Below, in pieces: positions 50,101 to 62,964 of a stretch of DNA of 64,000 nucleotides. Position numbers and translations under genes: made by a program. The DNA lies in assembly GCA_034190875.2 (NCBI GenBank), contig CM067348.1:4770634-4834633 (forward strand). The letters are read 5' to 3'. Source of the DNA: Urechis unicinctus. Its lineage: Eukaryota > Annelida > Polychaeta > Xenopneusta > Urechidae. Numbering within the stretch: position 1 is the first letter of the stretch; every line of letters starts with the position of its first letter. Under the pieces are notes generated by a model. The model was not told the DNA's origin and ran no database searches. It saw nothing but the letters and a program-made list of their open reading frames with translations.

Positions 50101-53100
50101 ACTATTTGTTTGTATCCAGCTGAAAAAGTCGTCTCTTTACACCGACAATATCCCGTTCCAGTATTTGTAGGTAGCGTTCGCTCAACGTTAACAACACGCA
50201 ATTACAGCCCCTTTCTGTGCAATTCTACGCGATATCGGATCAGCCTTAATTCCACTGTCCTTTGTTTGGAAAAAATCAACCTAGTGGCATGGTTGTGGCT
50301 CTCATTTGATCATAAGCATCCTTTGTCAAGTAAAACCAAACGCCTAGCGCAATGTTCTCTGAGCGCTCAATCCATGCAAGCGCTAGCTCAAGCCTCACTA
50401 TCGGTGATCATTGAAGCTATCCTGAATATAGCCAACGAAATCCTTGATCATTATGTACACATGGAGTTATCTATCAAATAAGTCACATTCGGAGAAAATT
50501 ATCATTCCAAGTAGTAATTTATATAACACACCAGCCTCACCGTCGACCTCCATGGTGCAAGTGCTACTATGACAACTTTATATGGGTGACGCTTGTACAT
50601 TTCTACAATTTCGCCTTGATGTTCGATAAACACTATCGCGCTTTAATGGCTTTATGCTGCACTTCATTCACCATGCATCTTACGGATGGTAATGCGAGAT
50701 TTGACACGAATAGAATCACCGTAGAGATATGGCTTAAAATAATCAACCAACGGGTTGTTCCACTTGATCCTCTGCTAAATTAATTTAATAAGTAAGATAA
50801 CATAACATGCATTTAAAATCAAAACACGTAAGGGGAACGTTATGTTAGACACGTTAGCTAAATTAACTTGAAGAAACATGCCCGTCTGAAAGGTAACATA
50901 AGGTTATAAAGCTTGTGTTTCACGCAACTTGCAGTGTAGTTTTCATTTTGTTCTATACAAAAGAAAGGCGACCGGCAAATTAAAGGCATGTCCCAATGGA
51001 AATTGAAGTGACAAGGGGAGGGCAGCTTGTGAGTTCTCCTTAATTTGACTAGGAATAGGCCTGGCGTCACGATGACATGGGATAAACCTCTATTCACATT
51101 GAGAAGTATGTTTGTTTACCCGCCTCAGTCATCGATTATCCAACTCTAGACACAGTAGCAACACGTTTGTCCATTGCCAGAAATGCCAGTCAGTTACTAA
51201 GTAACACCGCCATATTGAATTGCTTTCATGTTAGCCATAAACATATACGACCAAGGCAGGTGTATTACTCGTTCACAAGGGATGTCCGGACATCATTTTC
51301 ATCGTTCTAGCCGATCCAGAGGGGTTAGATTAAACCAAAACAGATTAATTTGGATCATCATTGCACTCGAGCATCAGAAAATCACTCGTGTTGAAATCGA
51401 CCACCGCATTTGTCATACAGCGAGCGGAAATTGCTTCACAAATGCAATACTGATTAAATATTATGTGCACATTATTTTTTTGTTGCAGACATGCTGAATC
51501 TTCTGTAGACTCAAGGAATCTCGCTGTATAATTTACATGAAGCCATCAAAGAAGTAATTCCATGAATAAGCTAAGAACACTTCAAGACTTAATAGTATAA
51601 GAAGTGAAAGTTGGTACGATCGACTGGTAGAATTATTCTGCTGTGTTATGTTTTGCCGTTCCGGAGCGAAACTAATTTTGACAGCATCTAATTTGCAATA
51701 GCAAATGAAATGATGGAGGTTAGCAAGGTAATGGAAGGGCCAGTGCGTTCCTCTGGGAATGCTTAAAAAGCACAGACCTTCCATGGCAATTTGGTAAGAT
51801 TCACAGATATAGTATACCCTGTGGCAAACTGCAGCAGTCAAATTTACCACGATGCAAACAACCTGATACGGCCGACGCTCATATCGGATGATTAAGATTA
51901 GCCAAAGCCTCGAAGGCCGAAATGAATGCAACGTTATTACAAACCCTGTATGGAATATACCGAGTGACTGTTCATATTGAAAAATGATTCAATCGCTTGC
52001 GATGACGATCGCTTGATTCGTTGTTTAGAATCGTGTGATATGCCTCACCAAACCTAAATTGTTGCTGTTTTCGATAAAAGTCGTTTAGTTGCATTATCAT
52101 ACAGTGACACCATCGGAAAGCTATATGTAAGGTAATATGTTTTATCTGCAGATGAGCATTTAGATCACACTACTATTTCATCTACAACGAATATGGGAAT
52201 TGTGTTTTACCTTTGCCGTCGGTCTCTGATTTGTATGTGATATGTTGACTTCTTCATGCTGGTGACGCTTCTGCAGTTCTACCATTAGACTTATTTGTTC
52301 CATAAACCTAATTGCGTTTCATTTCTTTTTATTTATCATGTATCTTATTGAACGTGCTGCTAGAGATGATATCAAGAGGATAGCATTATAGGGACCGCTT
52401 AAAATTGGAGTAGACCAGACTATATACTTAAATATAAAATCAATCTACAGATCACATTGGCTGCAGCTTCTACTTGTGACTCTGTAAGATGAATTAAATA
52501 ATTAAGAAAACCTAGCTTACTAGAACAATCTCGTTACTTTATTCAATACCGTACAGAAAAATATTTTAGACACGCCACAAGTGAGCTAAATTACCTTCCG
52601 GTGAACTTATGTAGTCCAGAAAGGTGTTCTACTTACAACCAAAGGGACTATAATCTTCCAGTAAACGCATGACACTAAAGGTCCGACGAATTGTTTATCA
52701 AATAATAGGCTTCTTCCTCATATTCACCAAGCCATATCATCGTAATAAGGATAAAGATATTATCATGATCGTCAATCTGTTACGTTGTTGGTTGGATATA
52801 AACTAACACATTTCCCTCAGCAGGAAGTCAAAAGCCGACCAATACAACATCGTTCCACTGTTATGTAATAAAATAATGTCAATTAGTAGTTTAACCCGAC
52901 GCCTCAATCTTCCAAGAACTCGCGCCGAGTTGGTTCATTTTGCAGCAGATGACGTATTGTTTAAATAGCCTTATAAAATAGGGTGTACTTGAGCCTTTAT
53001 TGAATTATGCGGTCACCGGCTCTCGGCACTTTGAATACCGTGGCATATAACAGAGCTGACAAATTATTTTAACTTAATAAGTTAAAATAACTGAGGAATA

Positions 53101-54319
53101 ACATCATCTCCAAGAGGACCAGCGGTGGACTGATCGACACAAGGAGGATATTAGTTTGTCAAGGAAAATTCTAATCTGCACCTTACTTCATGTTCGACGA
53201 AGACGTCATGCATCGAGCGATTCGGGTTTTGTGCATTATTGGTGGTGAAACAAGAATAATTTCCTCGTACAAATATGATATATTCTCCTGCCGCTTTATA
53301 TGTCTCCTTATCTTCCTTCGCCTCACACTATGTAATGAGAGGACATTAATAGACGTTACAAAGATATCTTTATGACGATTTGCGCAATTGCCGGGCTTGC
53401 TGCCTGCAAGAAATAACCACATGTGTATTAGCATTTTGTGGAGTTGTGATATTTATATTTATCGCATTAACATTTACAAGATGGCTCATTGGAGTTGTTT
53501 ATGCTACATAGTGCTGTGTCGTTCATTCGTCTATTTGTGCAAGGTTACCTATATGCCGTAACAATATTCGATGTTGAAACTATCGTTTGCTGCGTGTGAT
53601 AAACGGCAAATATCAAGGAAAGGTGCGGTTTAGAAATAAACATAGATCAGTAAAGTACAACGCATATAATTGCCCCGCCCACATATAGGTGCCAAAATCA
53701 TGACAACAATAGAGAGCCATGGGACGTTTTATGTAGGCGTACAGCAATCTGATAATCGCAACGGCAATAACGCAGAAACAAATTGATATAGTTGCGCATC
53801 TGTTGGGTTGTACACTGAGAACGCGTGAGTAGCCATAAACCTATTATATGCGTCAATTAAGGATATTCTATGCACGAGCAAGGTGGAAGCTACAAAATGA
53901 CCACTGCAGATTACATGCCGTACCATACCAACCTCCTAATTTTATCATCGACAAGTGGCATCTCATATGTTTGGCGAATATACCGTAAATGGCCACATGC
54001 GTCGGCATTCACAATTTTCATGAACGGATATACGGCGGTAGGTAGTGTTATGTCGGACGTAACGACACTATAGCAAAGAAGAACCACCACATATTTCCAG
54101 TAGGGTATTCTTCACAGAAGGTTTACTATTGTCCACTGGAAACCTAAAAAGGGCAATATTCCTCATACGCCCACTTCTGTACTTCACATCTGCTATTCAC
54201 TGAATTTTGTTACATCGTGCAGTGATCTAACGCCTTGCTTGTGTGATACGGTAATACAAATCATTAAGTAAATGGTGGAATTTGCGAATAATAGAAACAC
54301 ATAAATGCGCCTTTTGGTA
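47141..54319. other. AT-rich intergenic region with diverged internal duplications
   Basis: No recognisable gene. Several segments recur in diverged form in the same orientation. 47695-47770 matches 52080-52145; 48540-48840 matches 52255-52600; 47562-47625 resembles 49136-49200; 49373-49440 matches 51908-51975; and 50587-50700 resembles part of 52259-52370. Short open frames (for example 50110-50481 plus; 51533-51931 minus) lack known motifs. Confidence 0.55.
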
Positions 54320-54834
54320 ATAGCGGGGTGGGGATTCAAAAAAATCGTGCACTTTGTGACAACTTTTTTAAACTTTGCACGGTGTTAGGTATGGATACGA
54401 CCTTTTCAAAAACCACCGCACACAAGTTGGTGGAGGCCCCTGGTGGCCGTTATGCACAAAATCCAAGATGGCCGCCACTGGGAACTGAAAAGGCAATATT
54501 TCGGCTCGTATTAAGAGCAGAACCTACTGTGATACCATTTTTCTAGGGTTTATAAGGTCAAGAAATACGTTTCTGAAGTAATTTTAAAGTTTCCATTTAC
54601 TTTCCACGTATAAATGCTATGTTTATGACCTGACCAATTTACATATAAATGACCATATATTGACCACATACCAAGATGAGTTCTGAGTTCGTGTTTTTTA
54701 TGATTTTTATCCAGTTACATAAACATCACATTTCACTTTCATTGTTAGTGCAGCCCCCTTCGCACTTGCACAATGGGCTGCAATAAAGTCCAGCTCGATG
54801 ACACTTGCAGTTACCCTTACAGGCAACCACACAC
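54320..54834 (+). repeat. Left inverted arm
   Basis: It includes the coding end of the minus-strand gene (54726-54834) and ~400 bp of its 3' flank. Identity with the right arm is lost abruptly after ACCACACA at about 54834. Confidence 0.92.
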
Positions 54835-56544
54835 CCGCATTGGAGGAGCAGCGAGCAAGCCTTACTGACGTCTGTCAAATCCGTCCAATATGGCACCCAC
54901 TGGTTGGTTCTGGCATTCCATTCCCAGCCCCAGTCACTGGCATTTGGGATTTGCGGGATTCTCGAGAGGGCCTGCTTCCAGACGAATCCTGCTGTGTGAA
55001 GAGCCCGCTTGGCATGCTGGAAGAGAGCATTCAGGGTCGGTGGGATGGAGTCGAGAGACTTGAGGCCATGGGTGAACAATAGCTTCCTTGCTTCATTGAC
55101 AGATTGGGCAGCACAGTTCGTACTGTACATAAGTACTGTCAAGCGCTCCAGACATCTCATATGGAGAGAAACAAGCGTCAGACTGGCTGGGTTTTGAGTG
55201 ATGGCAGTGAATGTGGTGGTGACCTCATGAAAGTTAACCCATGCATTCCATGCAGTCTTCTTGCCGATACCCATCATGGAAGACACAACATCACAGCCTG
55301 TGAAAGCATGGAAGAAGGGCAGAGCTTGACAACGCTGCAGTCCCAACATATCTGAGATATGGTGGATTGGAATGTCTTTGTACGTTTTTCCTGACCCGAA
55401 TCCAATCAAGAGCTCTGAGAGTCCTAGGTCGTGGAAGAAGTGGATGGTCAACACTACAACATCACTATCTACCGTCCTGAGGTACGTCTTTGTATGACCC
55501 TGATCAGCAGCATGGCGCAAGTGAAGCATCATCCGTGTGTCAGCTTCCTCTTGTCGACATGGAGACAAATCTGATAAGTCTGTAGGCTTATTGGTGAGTA
55601 CGATATCAGCCTTTGTTGTCAACAGATGGTACTGTTAATTCACTGTGATCCTTTGCAGTTCCAGACTGATGAACTGGAAAAGCTCATCTTTGTTTTGACT
55701 ATCCTTGAGGAACAACTGCCATTGAGTTCCTTTGGGTATAGGTATCTTGTCTGAGACTCGTGTTCTGTGTGATGCACTCCCACCCCGTTTGATCCTAGTT
55801 TGGGACTTGAGACTTGTCTCTGTATATGTGTCCCAGATGGCATCCACTTTTGTTGTTCTGTCCATCATAAGGCTCTCTAAGAAAGCAATTGCATTTCTGT
55901 GTGCTCGCCAAACACTCTGCTCACCACAAACTCAGTGAACTTGGATTTGCCGTTGTTTGCTACTTCTTGTAGGCTTAAGGCAATTTCAGGGTCCATGACT
56001 TCTCCTGTATCTAAGGTAATAAGCTCCGGGCCTGTCTCCCTAAATGGATTGACGATTTACCTTCACTGGCAAGATCGCACATAGCTTTGAGGTGTTTGAG
56101 GAACTTATTCTGCTCAGCAGCTGATGATTCTGGATGTTCAAGTCTGTCCTTTGTGTTTGACTCAGGATAGAAAACACTCTCAAACTCACTAATGACCTTC
56201 AGCACCTCTGGTTTGGAGAGTCCGATGACTTCTTTCTCCTCTTGCTGACCGTAAAGACCCTTTGCTCCACTGTCCTCTTTCAGAAACTTTATACTGTGCT
56301 CATTGCTCTGATCAAGCGCCATCACGGATAACTTCTTGTCACCTCGTTGCACAACGAACTTCCCTTCCATAAAAGCCTCATGGACGGTCGGATGGATCTG
56401 TGGAAGACGTGCCATATCTTTCAAGAAGACTGGCGTCCATCGTGCATAGTTGGTTAGACCAAAGTCGAAAAACCACGGACACATTTCCTCAATGGATTTG
56501 AGTGTCAATGTGTGGTAGCCTGTAAGGGTAACTGCAAGTGTCAT
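54726..56544 (-). pseudogene. Transposon-type gene with PIN/FEN-like motifs and Cys-rich tail, truncated
   Basis: Three blocks in order: 56544-56011 (CPWFFDFGLTNYARW, PTVHEAFMEGKFVVQR, SNEHSIKFLKEDSG), 55868-55635, and 55622-54726. The last has PCRQEEADTRMMLHL, RTVDSDVVVLTIHFF, FHAFTGCDVVSSMMGIGKK and a tail with nine C-x-C/C-x3-C cysteines (CGCVVACKGNCKC ... CSPLCKCEGGC). I know this arrangement as a protein family repeated many times in invertebrate genomes. Its E-E-A-D-T-R and D-S-D acidic motifs resemble PIN/FEN-type nucleases, and the tail resembles CXC (TSO1/tesmin) DNA-binding domains. Biochemical function is not known to me. Damage: an in-frame TAA before 55622, a disturbed stretch 55869-56010, and loss of everything upstream of about 56510. 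Confidence 0.75.
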
Positions 56545-57031
56545 CGAGCTGGACTTTATTGCAGCCCATTGTGCAAGTGCGAAGGGGGCTGCACTTACAA
56601 TGAAAGTGAAATGTGATGTTCATGTAACTTGAAAAAAATCATAAAAAACACGAACTCAGAACTCATCTTGGTATGTGGCCAATATATGGTCATTTATATG
56701 TAAATTGGTCAGGTCATAAACATAGCATTTATACGTGAAAAGTAAATGGAAACTTTAAAATTACTTCAGAAACGTATTTCTCGACCTTATAAACCCTAGA
56801 AAAATGGTATCACAGTAGGTTCTGCTCTTAATACGAGCCGAGATATTGCCTTTTCAGTTCCCAGTGGCGGCCATCTTGAATTTTGTGCGTAACGGCCACC
56901 AGGGGCCTCCACCAACTTGTGTGCGGTGGTTTTTGAAAAGGTCGTATCCATACCTAACACCGTGCAAAGTTTAAAAAAGTTGTCACAAAGTGCACGATTT
57001 TTAAAATACTCACATATTCCCTCCCCGCTAT
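56510..57031 (-). repeat. Right inverted arm
   Basis: It is the inverted copy of the left arm. On the plus strand it encodes the same cysteine-rich end (NCKCHRAGLYC, CKCEGGC, stop at about 56613), without the rest of that gene. Confidence 0.92.
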
Positions 57032-60000
57032 AGCAATATGTTTGTGATACAAATACGCAAGCCAGAGGCATATCAATTAAATCCAATGCCATTTCATTGT
57101 TGTCTGTCACAGACGTAGCACGTAATTAAAACATGATGACAGACTACACTTTGCAGCATCTAAATAATTTTGTTAAAGATATTACATGCAGAGGTATGAA
57201 TTTGTCAAGTCACATGGCAACCAGCAGCATGTCACGGTTGCAACATTTAAACGGTACCAAGACGCCAAGAACGTTTCTCTGATGTCTCCTAACTGCTGTT
57301 ATTACACGAGAAGCACTTACCATGATTGAGACGCATTATGCAATAATGATGTACCAAAATATTTTCTCGGATATATATTGATCATCATTTTAAGGCATAA
57401 CATTATTAAAACATCTAAGTTTCGATCAATAAGTCCTCTACATGTAACTAATAGCAAGCTCTCTGGCGTCTGATATTAAGCCGCCTGTTGACACGCAACG
57501 CGCTTGATATCTGTATGTTGGAGCACGGTTTGTTATCAGCAGGAGCACCCGTCAACTGCATGTCAGGGTTCAGAAAGCGACGCAACAAGTATATTATGTT
57601 ATATTTCGGATGGCTGATATTGATTGAATAATTGCAATCCAGGACATCCACATCACAGTGTTATTCAACAGTATGCACACACCGTATTGGTAATGTAATA
57701 TAGAGCGTAAGCAGTGGACTGCAACAGCTCACTGATTACGCTTACGACAATGATTTATTGTAGCTTCACATCACTGACCGTTAAGCAAATGTTAACACGA
57801 GACAGCAAATTGCACAAGACAGTGAGCTTTTCCCTACAATAATAAAATACACAGTGCCTTACGCAATTATAAGCTTTGATAAAACGATTTACACAATATA
57901 TCGATTTGCAACTTCACATAGTGTAATGCATAGACGTGATCGCCTCGACAGATTTTTCTCACCGCGATTACATGCGAGGACATCACTACACAACATTAGT
58001 TGTGCTAACTTAGACGTTGCTCGCATTGTAATTAGATAGCGTTACTAACACTGCAACACTGGCTGTATAATTCTATCAGATAAGACAAGTGCCTGACAGA
58101 ACTGTTTTCACTGAAAAAAAATTACAGGTATCTAGCCTTTTCCTTTTCACAATCTACTTTTCTCATCAATCCCAATGCACCCAAATTATAATCTTGACGA
58201 GGCACTTTTGACTTCGATTAACGATACCTTGAATTATGATGCAGACTTCCCATTTATTAAAGGCTCCTTAAATTTCTAGGCGTGTATTTATGCGACCGAT
58301 AAACTCCAGTACTCATCTCAGCCATGGACCGTGTCATGCGCTCAGCGTCCATCAGCGCTTTAAATGCCGTTTCACGTAACGAAGGTGTATATTCACCCTT
58401 ACTTACAAAGATGGATGATTCACTTGCCAATGCTTTTGTTAGCTGGAGGTGATTTATAAACCCGCAATTTTGAACAAGGCCATAGAAAATAGACGCCTTC
58501 CTGATGGCATGAGGGCGGATATCGATAATGATTAACACACAGAAGACATTAGGTTAACAAGAAAAAAACTCTGAAGTTACCTTCGCTTGGACCTTTCTTT
58601 ATGTTCGACGAATTTCTCATGACGACATATTTTTCTGCCGTTACAGATATCGCTTTGTCTATCTTGACATCATACTTTTGACAAAGAAGGCATATATAAA
58701 TCGTTTCTTACAGACGTTGACGGCACTTAATGGAACGTTAATTCAGCAAGATGGTGTAGCGGTTCGCGTAACTGACCGCGAAAATTAGTCGTAGGCTGAT
58801 GCTTGTTGTGTGGGGAGACATACTTTTCCTCTACGGCGCATAGCAAGCAGTAATTGACGCATAAACCTGTCCATGTGACATCACCATGTCGATCTGGTGT
58901 CGCTGAAATGAACGTAAATACGCCAGTCTTAAGTAAGTACTCACAGACTCTTATTAGGTTTATTCTGCATGTTAAGGAATGAACTAACAATTAGGAATTT
59001 GTTCAGTTGTTCAAACAATAATGACCTTTAACAAACATGATAACATTGTCACGAGATGTTCTCAATTTTTTAATCAATTTTAACATGGAAAGCATTGCTT
59101 TGTCTTCTATGAATTTGTAAATGGTAAAGCAGCCACCTGTAACCCCAACTATAAACTGCTCAGAGCAGTGCTGGCATCGTTACCTGGATAAATGAGCCAA
59201 CGTTGTTTTGCGTTTTATGCGTGGGCTTTATTTCGTTACAAGAAATGCGGTAGAATTGCGGCCGTATCAGCAGTTTGTTTCCGATTACGTTGATAACATA
59301 ATCAAGAGCTAGGACCATCACATTTACAATCACACGGTTATTCACTAGAGAACAAACGTAAGTGCCTTTGAGATGCACTTACATGGAAATGAACATCATA
59401 AACGGGATGATATATGATGTTATTGATATTGACTAATACGACATAAGACAAAACGGAAATTTTATTGATCGGCAGTCACTCGGATTTCTTTGCGTTCAAA
59501 CAATGTCGCTCGTCTGAGCAGCTTCTAAAATACTGAAAAAGTCTGTGAACTGCATGTGTCTTATAAGTCCATTTTCCGAAATTTTGTTTTGAACACAATT
59601 GATATTCATTCTGTTCCAGAGAAACTAATGTGCTTTTAATGAGTTTTTAGTTAACATATGAACCTGTCGGTCAGTATGCTAAGGGAAACAAGAGAGTGCA
59701 TCTGTTTCAATGTCTTATTTAATGATCGATAGCGTATCTTGAAATCATAACTTGTAAAATCTCAATTGGATTGCAATGCGGCAGATTGTTCATTCGATTA
59801 CTTGTCAGCCTTCCCCATTTGCTATAAAAACATCGAAATTTGCGGCTAGGTATGACAATTGTTTGCGCCATTTGGGAATCCATAAATCAAGAGAAACGTG
59901 CTGGTATCTTAGAAATTCAAAACACAAAACCACACGAGATTATAAACGAATAATATGTGCAATACATTTTGACGCATCTCTCGTTTTCAGTATGGTTCTC

Positions 60001-60600
60001 TGTGCTATGGGAGCTCAATGTAGGGATTATGACAGAATAGTTAAGAAATGCTGATATTGGCATAAAACATACAGAACACTGAACTGATATTGAACCGGTA
60101 AATAGTAAATTGGTGAAAATTATACACATATATATATCACACCAATGTACATCTTCATATGTAATTATGTTAGATAAGATGGGTTAGGTTTTGTTTAAAT
60201 ATTGGAGTTGCGCACATTGTTTTTACATTTTTTTCGCCTCTGTACATTGATCAGTGTTTTTTTTATCAATCTCATACATTGTAGTAGCAGGAAATCCAAA
60301 GAGAATGAAGAGGTGATGGCGTGGCTGTGGGCTGTAGACTGATTGAAGAGTGGGGAGGGTTTTTTGTTTTATATGTAGATACCTGCGTACTGAACGATGG
60401 AGCTTACCAATTCAATATATTTCTCGTATGTGCTAAATATTGTGATATCACGCATTCACAAGATGAGGATTGTCCCCTGGATACATCCCCCGGTACCAAA
60501 ATCCATTTGTCCTTGCTTCACGTTATTTCGTTTATTCGCCACAACGTATGTATATAAATACATATATATATACATATATATACATAAGTAGTATATAGAC
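57032..60600. other. AT-rich intergenic region
   Basis: No recognisable gene or repeat. The short frames have no family motifs. A small interrupted (TA/CATA)n tract lies at about 60550-60598. Confidence 0.55.
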
Positions 60601-60689
60601 GTGCCCCTACTTACCTCGTTTTTGACGTCGAACGATGTACGAAGTCGATTGCGCAATATATTTTTCGCTTACGATCGCTTCCGGATTCG

Positions 60690-61563
60690 GTGCGCTATTT
60701 TGATGACCTCATTCTATTATTGGAAAGTAATTTCACCATCTGTTCCGTTATTTTCCGTCCTTGAAATCTTTGCGACCTTAGAATTGGTGACCTCATGGAG
60801 AGGCGCTATTTTGGATGAGGTCATTTTTGGGAGTTTTATTGAGGAGTTTGTAAATGGGTATTAAAAGTCAATTAGCGGTAATGGCGTTGAAAGAGAAGTG
60901 AAGGATAGCGTTAATGTTAGTGAAGTATTCACCATCTGTTCAGATATGAAGACGGTGTTTACGAGGTGATTTGTTGCTATTAATTTCTTTTATCCCATGA
61001 CGTGTGGTGATATATTAAATTGGTGACCTTAGCAGGCTCGCGCAATGTACGGTATTCGAGTGAGTTCATTTGGGGCTATGTCCTTAGGAAGGTTGATGAC
61101 TTTCGACCTGATGTGATGAATGGGCGGTATTTGGGTGAGGTCATTTTCGATAGTTTTATTGAGGAGATTGTAAATGGCTATTAAAAGTCAATTTTCGTTA
61201 GATATGTCGGTCGATTGAAGTTTTCACGTGAATGAATCTTACTAGCATATGAGTCTTACATAGGAGGGAAAAATGACAGATGTCTTTAAGTGTGTTCTAA
61301 CTCTCATTGAGAATATAACGACAGATGGATTAAAAGTTGACCATTGGATATTTCTCAAAATGGGGGTGGAGTTATGGGTTACAAATAGCGGATGGTAACT
61401 TTACTTCCAAAATATTTTCGTGACATCATTCTATTTTTGGAAAGTGTTTCCGACTGCTGAGCTTTGCGACCTCATGTCAATACATTGAGCTGGGCGCTAT
61501 TTGGATGAGGTCATTCTATTTTTGTAAAGTGATTTCACAATTTTCGTCGGATTTGTCGTCATA
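60690..61563. repeat. Iterated repeats upstream of a candidate promoter
   Basis: Diverged direct repeats: block A about 60809-60875 and 61120-61195 (GATGAGGTCATTTTTGGGAG and GTGAGGTCATTTTCGATAG, both followed by TTTTATTGAGGAG and TATTAAAAGTCAATT). Block B is at about 60699-60740, 61420-61450 and 61505-61545 (TCATTCTATTTTTGGAAAGT-like). GGCGCTATTTTGGATGAGGTC-type motifs also recur at 60692, 60809 and 61494. They end about 40 bp before a TATA box, as enhancer- or origin-like iterons would. Confidence 0.7.
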
Positions 61564-61600
61564 GTTTGCTGAGCTAAGCTAAGTGATGGGATAGAGGATG

Positions 61601-61639
61601 TATATAAAACGGGAGAGTGTCTCAGTTCTGCGTTCAGTT
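61601..61639 (+). promoter_or_regulatory. TATA box and initiator-like site
   Basis: TATATAAAA at 61601-61609, then TCAGTT at 61622-61627 and again at 61634-61639 (arthropod-style initiator, ~30 bp after the TATA). The next ATG (61646) has a strong context (ACCATGG). No experimental support; position and spacing only. Confidence 0.5.
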
Positions 61640-61645
61640 ATAACC

Positions 61646-62473
61646 ATGGCTGAGAAGAGACAGCTCGGTGCTATCAATGATGTGAACAAACGCAGTAGAC
61701 AGATGAGTGAGGCGGACTTGTTAAAAGCCGTGGAACAAATCGAGATGGAAAGCAGTAAGTATGATTTTATTTTCTATATCTGAATTATAGAATTACCAAG
61801 TATACGTCATTTATTTATTTATTTATTTTTGTTACGCGTGTGTGTTTTAGTGTTGACGGAGACGAAGATATTCTACACACAGCCATGGACGCGTATGAAA
61901 TCGAACATGCCAAATGAGAATTGAGAATTGAGGAATGACGGAAATCTTAATATTGACAGATTATGGATGATTATGTCGACAGAAGCTGTGTTGGCTGCGA
62001 ATGAAAGAGCTATACGCACTCATACGCGATTTGGAAGGCTACAAACGGTTTACAATTATAGTTTATCAGAAGATGTGCCCAACCTCAACCAGTATATATT
62101 TGAGGAATGCGATTGAGCCTTTAAAATTATTGAGAGTTATGGATTCTTATTACGCAACAAAGAAACAGACGAATTGCGCTATTTTCACTCGTCACCTCTA
62201 CGGAATAACGACGATTTTGACAGGGCTATGCGTGAAATAACACAAACAGACTTGATCTACGCCCAGAATCAACGACCTGACTCTTGTGTGGAGGCAGTAA
62301 CAAATTTGACCGTCTTTGTGAACCCAATCGAAGATCACGTGATCGGCTACCCACCACCTGTTATACGGGATCACCTGAAAACAAACAGAGCCATCAACTT
62401 GTTAGACCGAAAGAAAAGTAAGTGGCTATTAACTTACCGGAAGGCGGTGCATACACACGCTTTATTGGGTTAA
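61646..62473 (+). pseudogene. Unassigned two-exon reading frame behind the TATA box
   Basis: Exon 1 runs from ATG 61646 (MAEKRQLGAINDVNKR...) to a GTAAGT donor at 61755. A 96-bp intron ends in TGTGTTTTAG at 61850. Splicing in phase 1 returns to the same frame, which then continues to 62471 with only two stops, TGA at 61922 and 62114. Readable segments include LNIDRLWMIMSTEAVLAANE, ESYGFLLRNKETDELRYFHS and NLTVFVNPIEDHVIGYPPP. The stretch GFLLRNKETDELRYFHS gives a faint impression of regions before PolB-type domains in large invertebrate transposon proteins, but I cannot assign a family. A second GTAAGT donor at 62419 may end exon 2 earlier. With the stops it is probably a decayed gene of an element or endogenous virus, or a host gene with an intron structure I misread. 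Confidence 0.4.
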
Positions 62474-62964
62474 ATGAAGTCCAGGTTCAGCGGAGAGAGA
62501 GACCACGGGCGGGTACAAACGACCATGGAAGTCGTAAACCCTGGGGGAGGTAAGCTGAGACAGGAAAAAGGTGCGCGAGGAATGTGAACGGAGAGAGCGC
62601 CAGAGGGGGGTTAAACACCAGAGAGGAAGAGGCTAATTACTTGCTATTAAAGACTCTATAGCACGATAATGAGGTGTTATATATCTCACCTGATGAATCT
62701 GTGGTATAATTAAACAGTTGAGTGATGTGATTTACTGATCGTCGAATTCACGATGCGCTTCTATGGTCATTAGGTAACGGTTCGTTTTAAACGATTTGAG
62801 TCATTGTGAGTTGCGGCCCCATAGCGATAAAGACTAGTGTATATCATTGTCAACCCTGGGTGTCGGTCGAGCGTGACCCTCAGTTATTGAACAATCTCTC
62901 GGGGGTGTTTCTATTCATTTGACATTCGTACATGAAGGTACTGACATACTCATATTATAACTGT
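62474..62964. other. Possible intron or spacer
   Basis: No sustained frame. It is purine-rich at 62485-62630 (GGGAGGTAAGC and GAGAGAGAGACC-like). It ends with TATAACTGTAACAG, a plausible splice acceptor in front of the next frame. Confidence 0.3.

Larger units (their letters stand above)
54320..57031. mobile_element. Fold-back element with ~515-bp inverted arms
   Basis: Arms 54320-54834 and 56510-57031 are inverted copies at high identity (a few percent differences by eye, plus small indels at the outer ends). They enclose a minus-strand transposon-type gene whose last ~30 codons lie inside the left arm. The right arm carries the same codons in the opposite orientation. Outer ends share ATAGCGGGG. 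I see no clear target-site duplication (TGGTA on the left, AGCAA on the right). Possible readings are a DNA transposon with very long TIRs that include coding sequence, or an inverted duplication of the 3' end of one element. Confidence 0.75.

Noticed and set aside
54328-54546. Plus-strand frame inside the left fold-back arm and its twin at 56796-57110
   Set aside because: They are the same non-coding 3' flank sequence in two inverted copies; the frame is not conserved between the arms' outer ends and matches no family.
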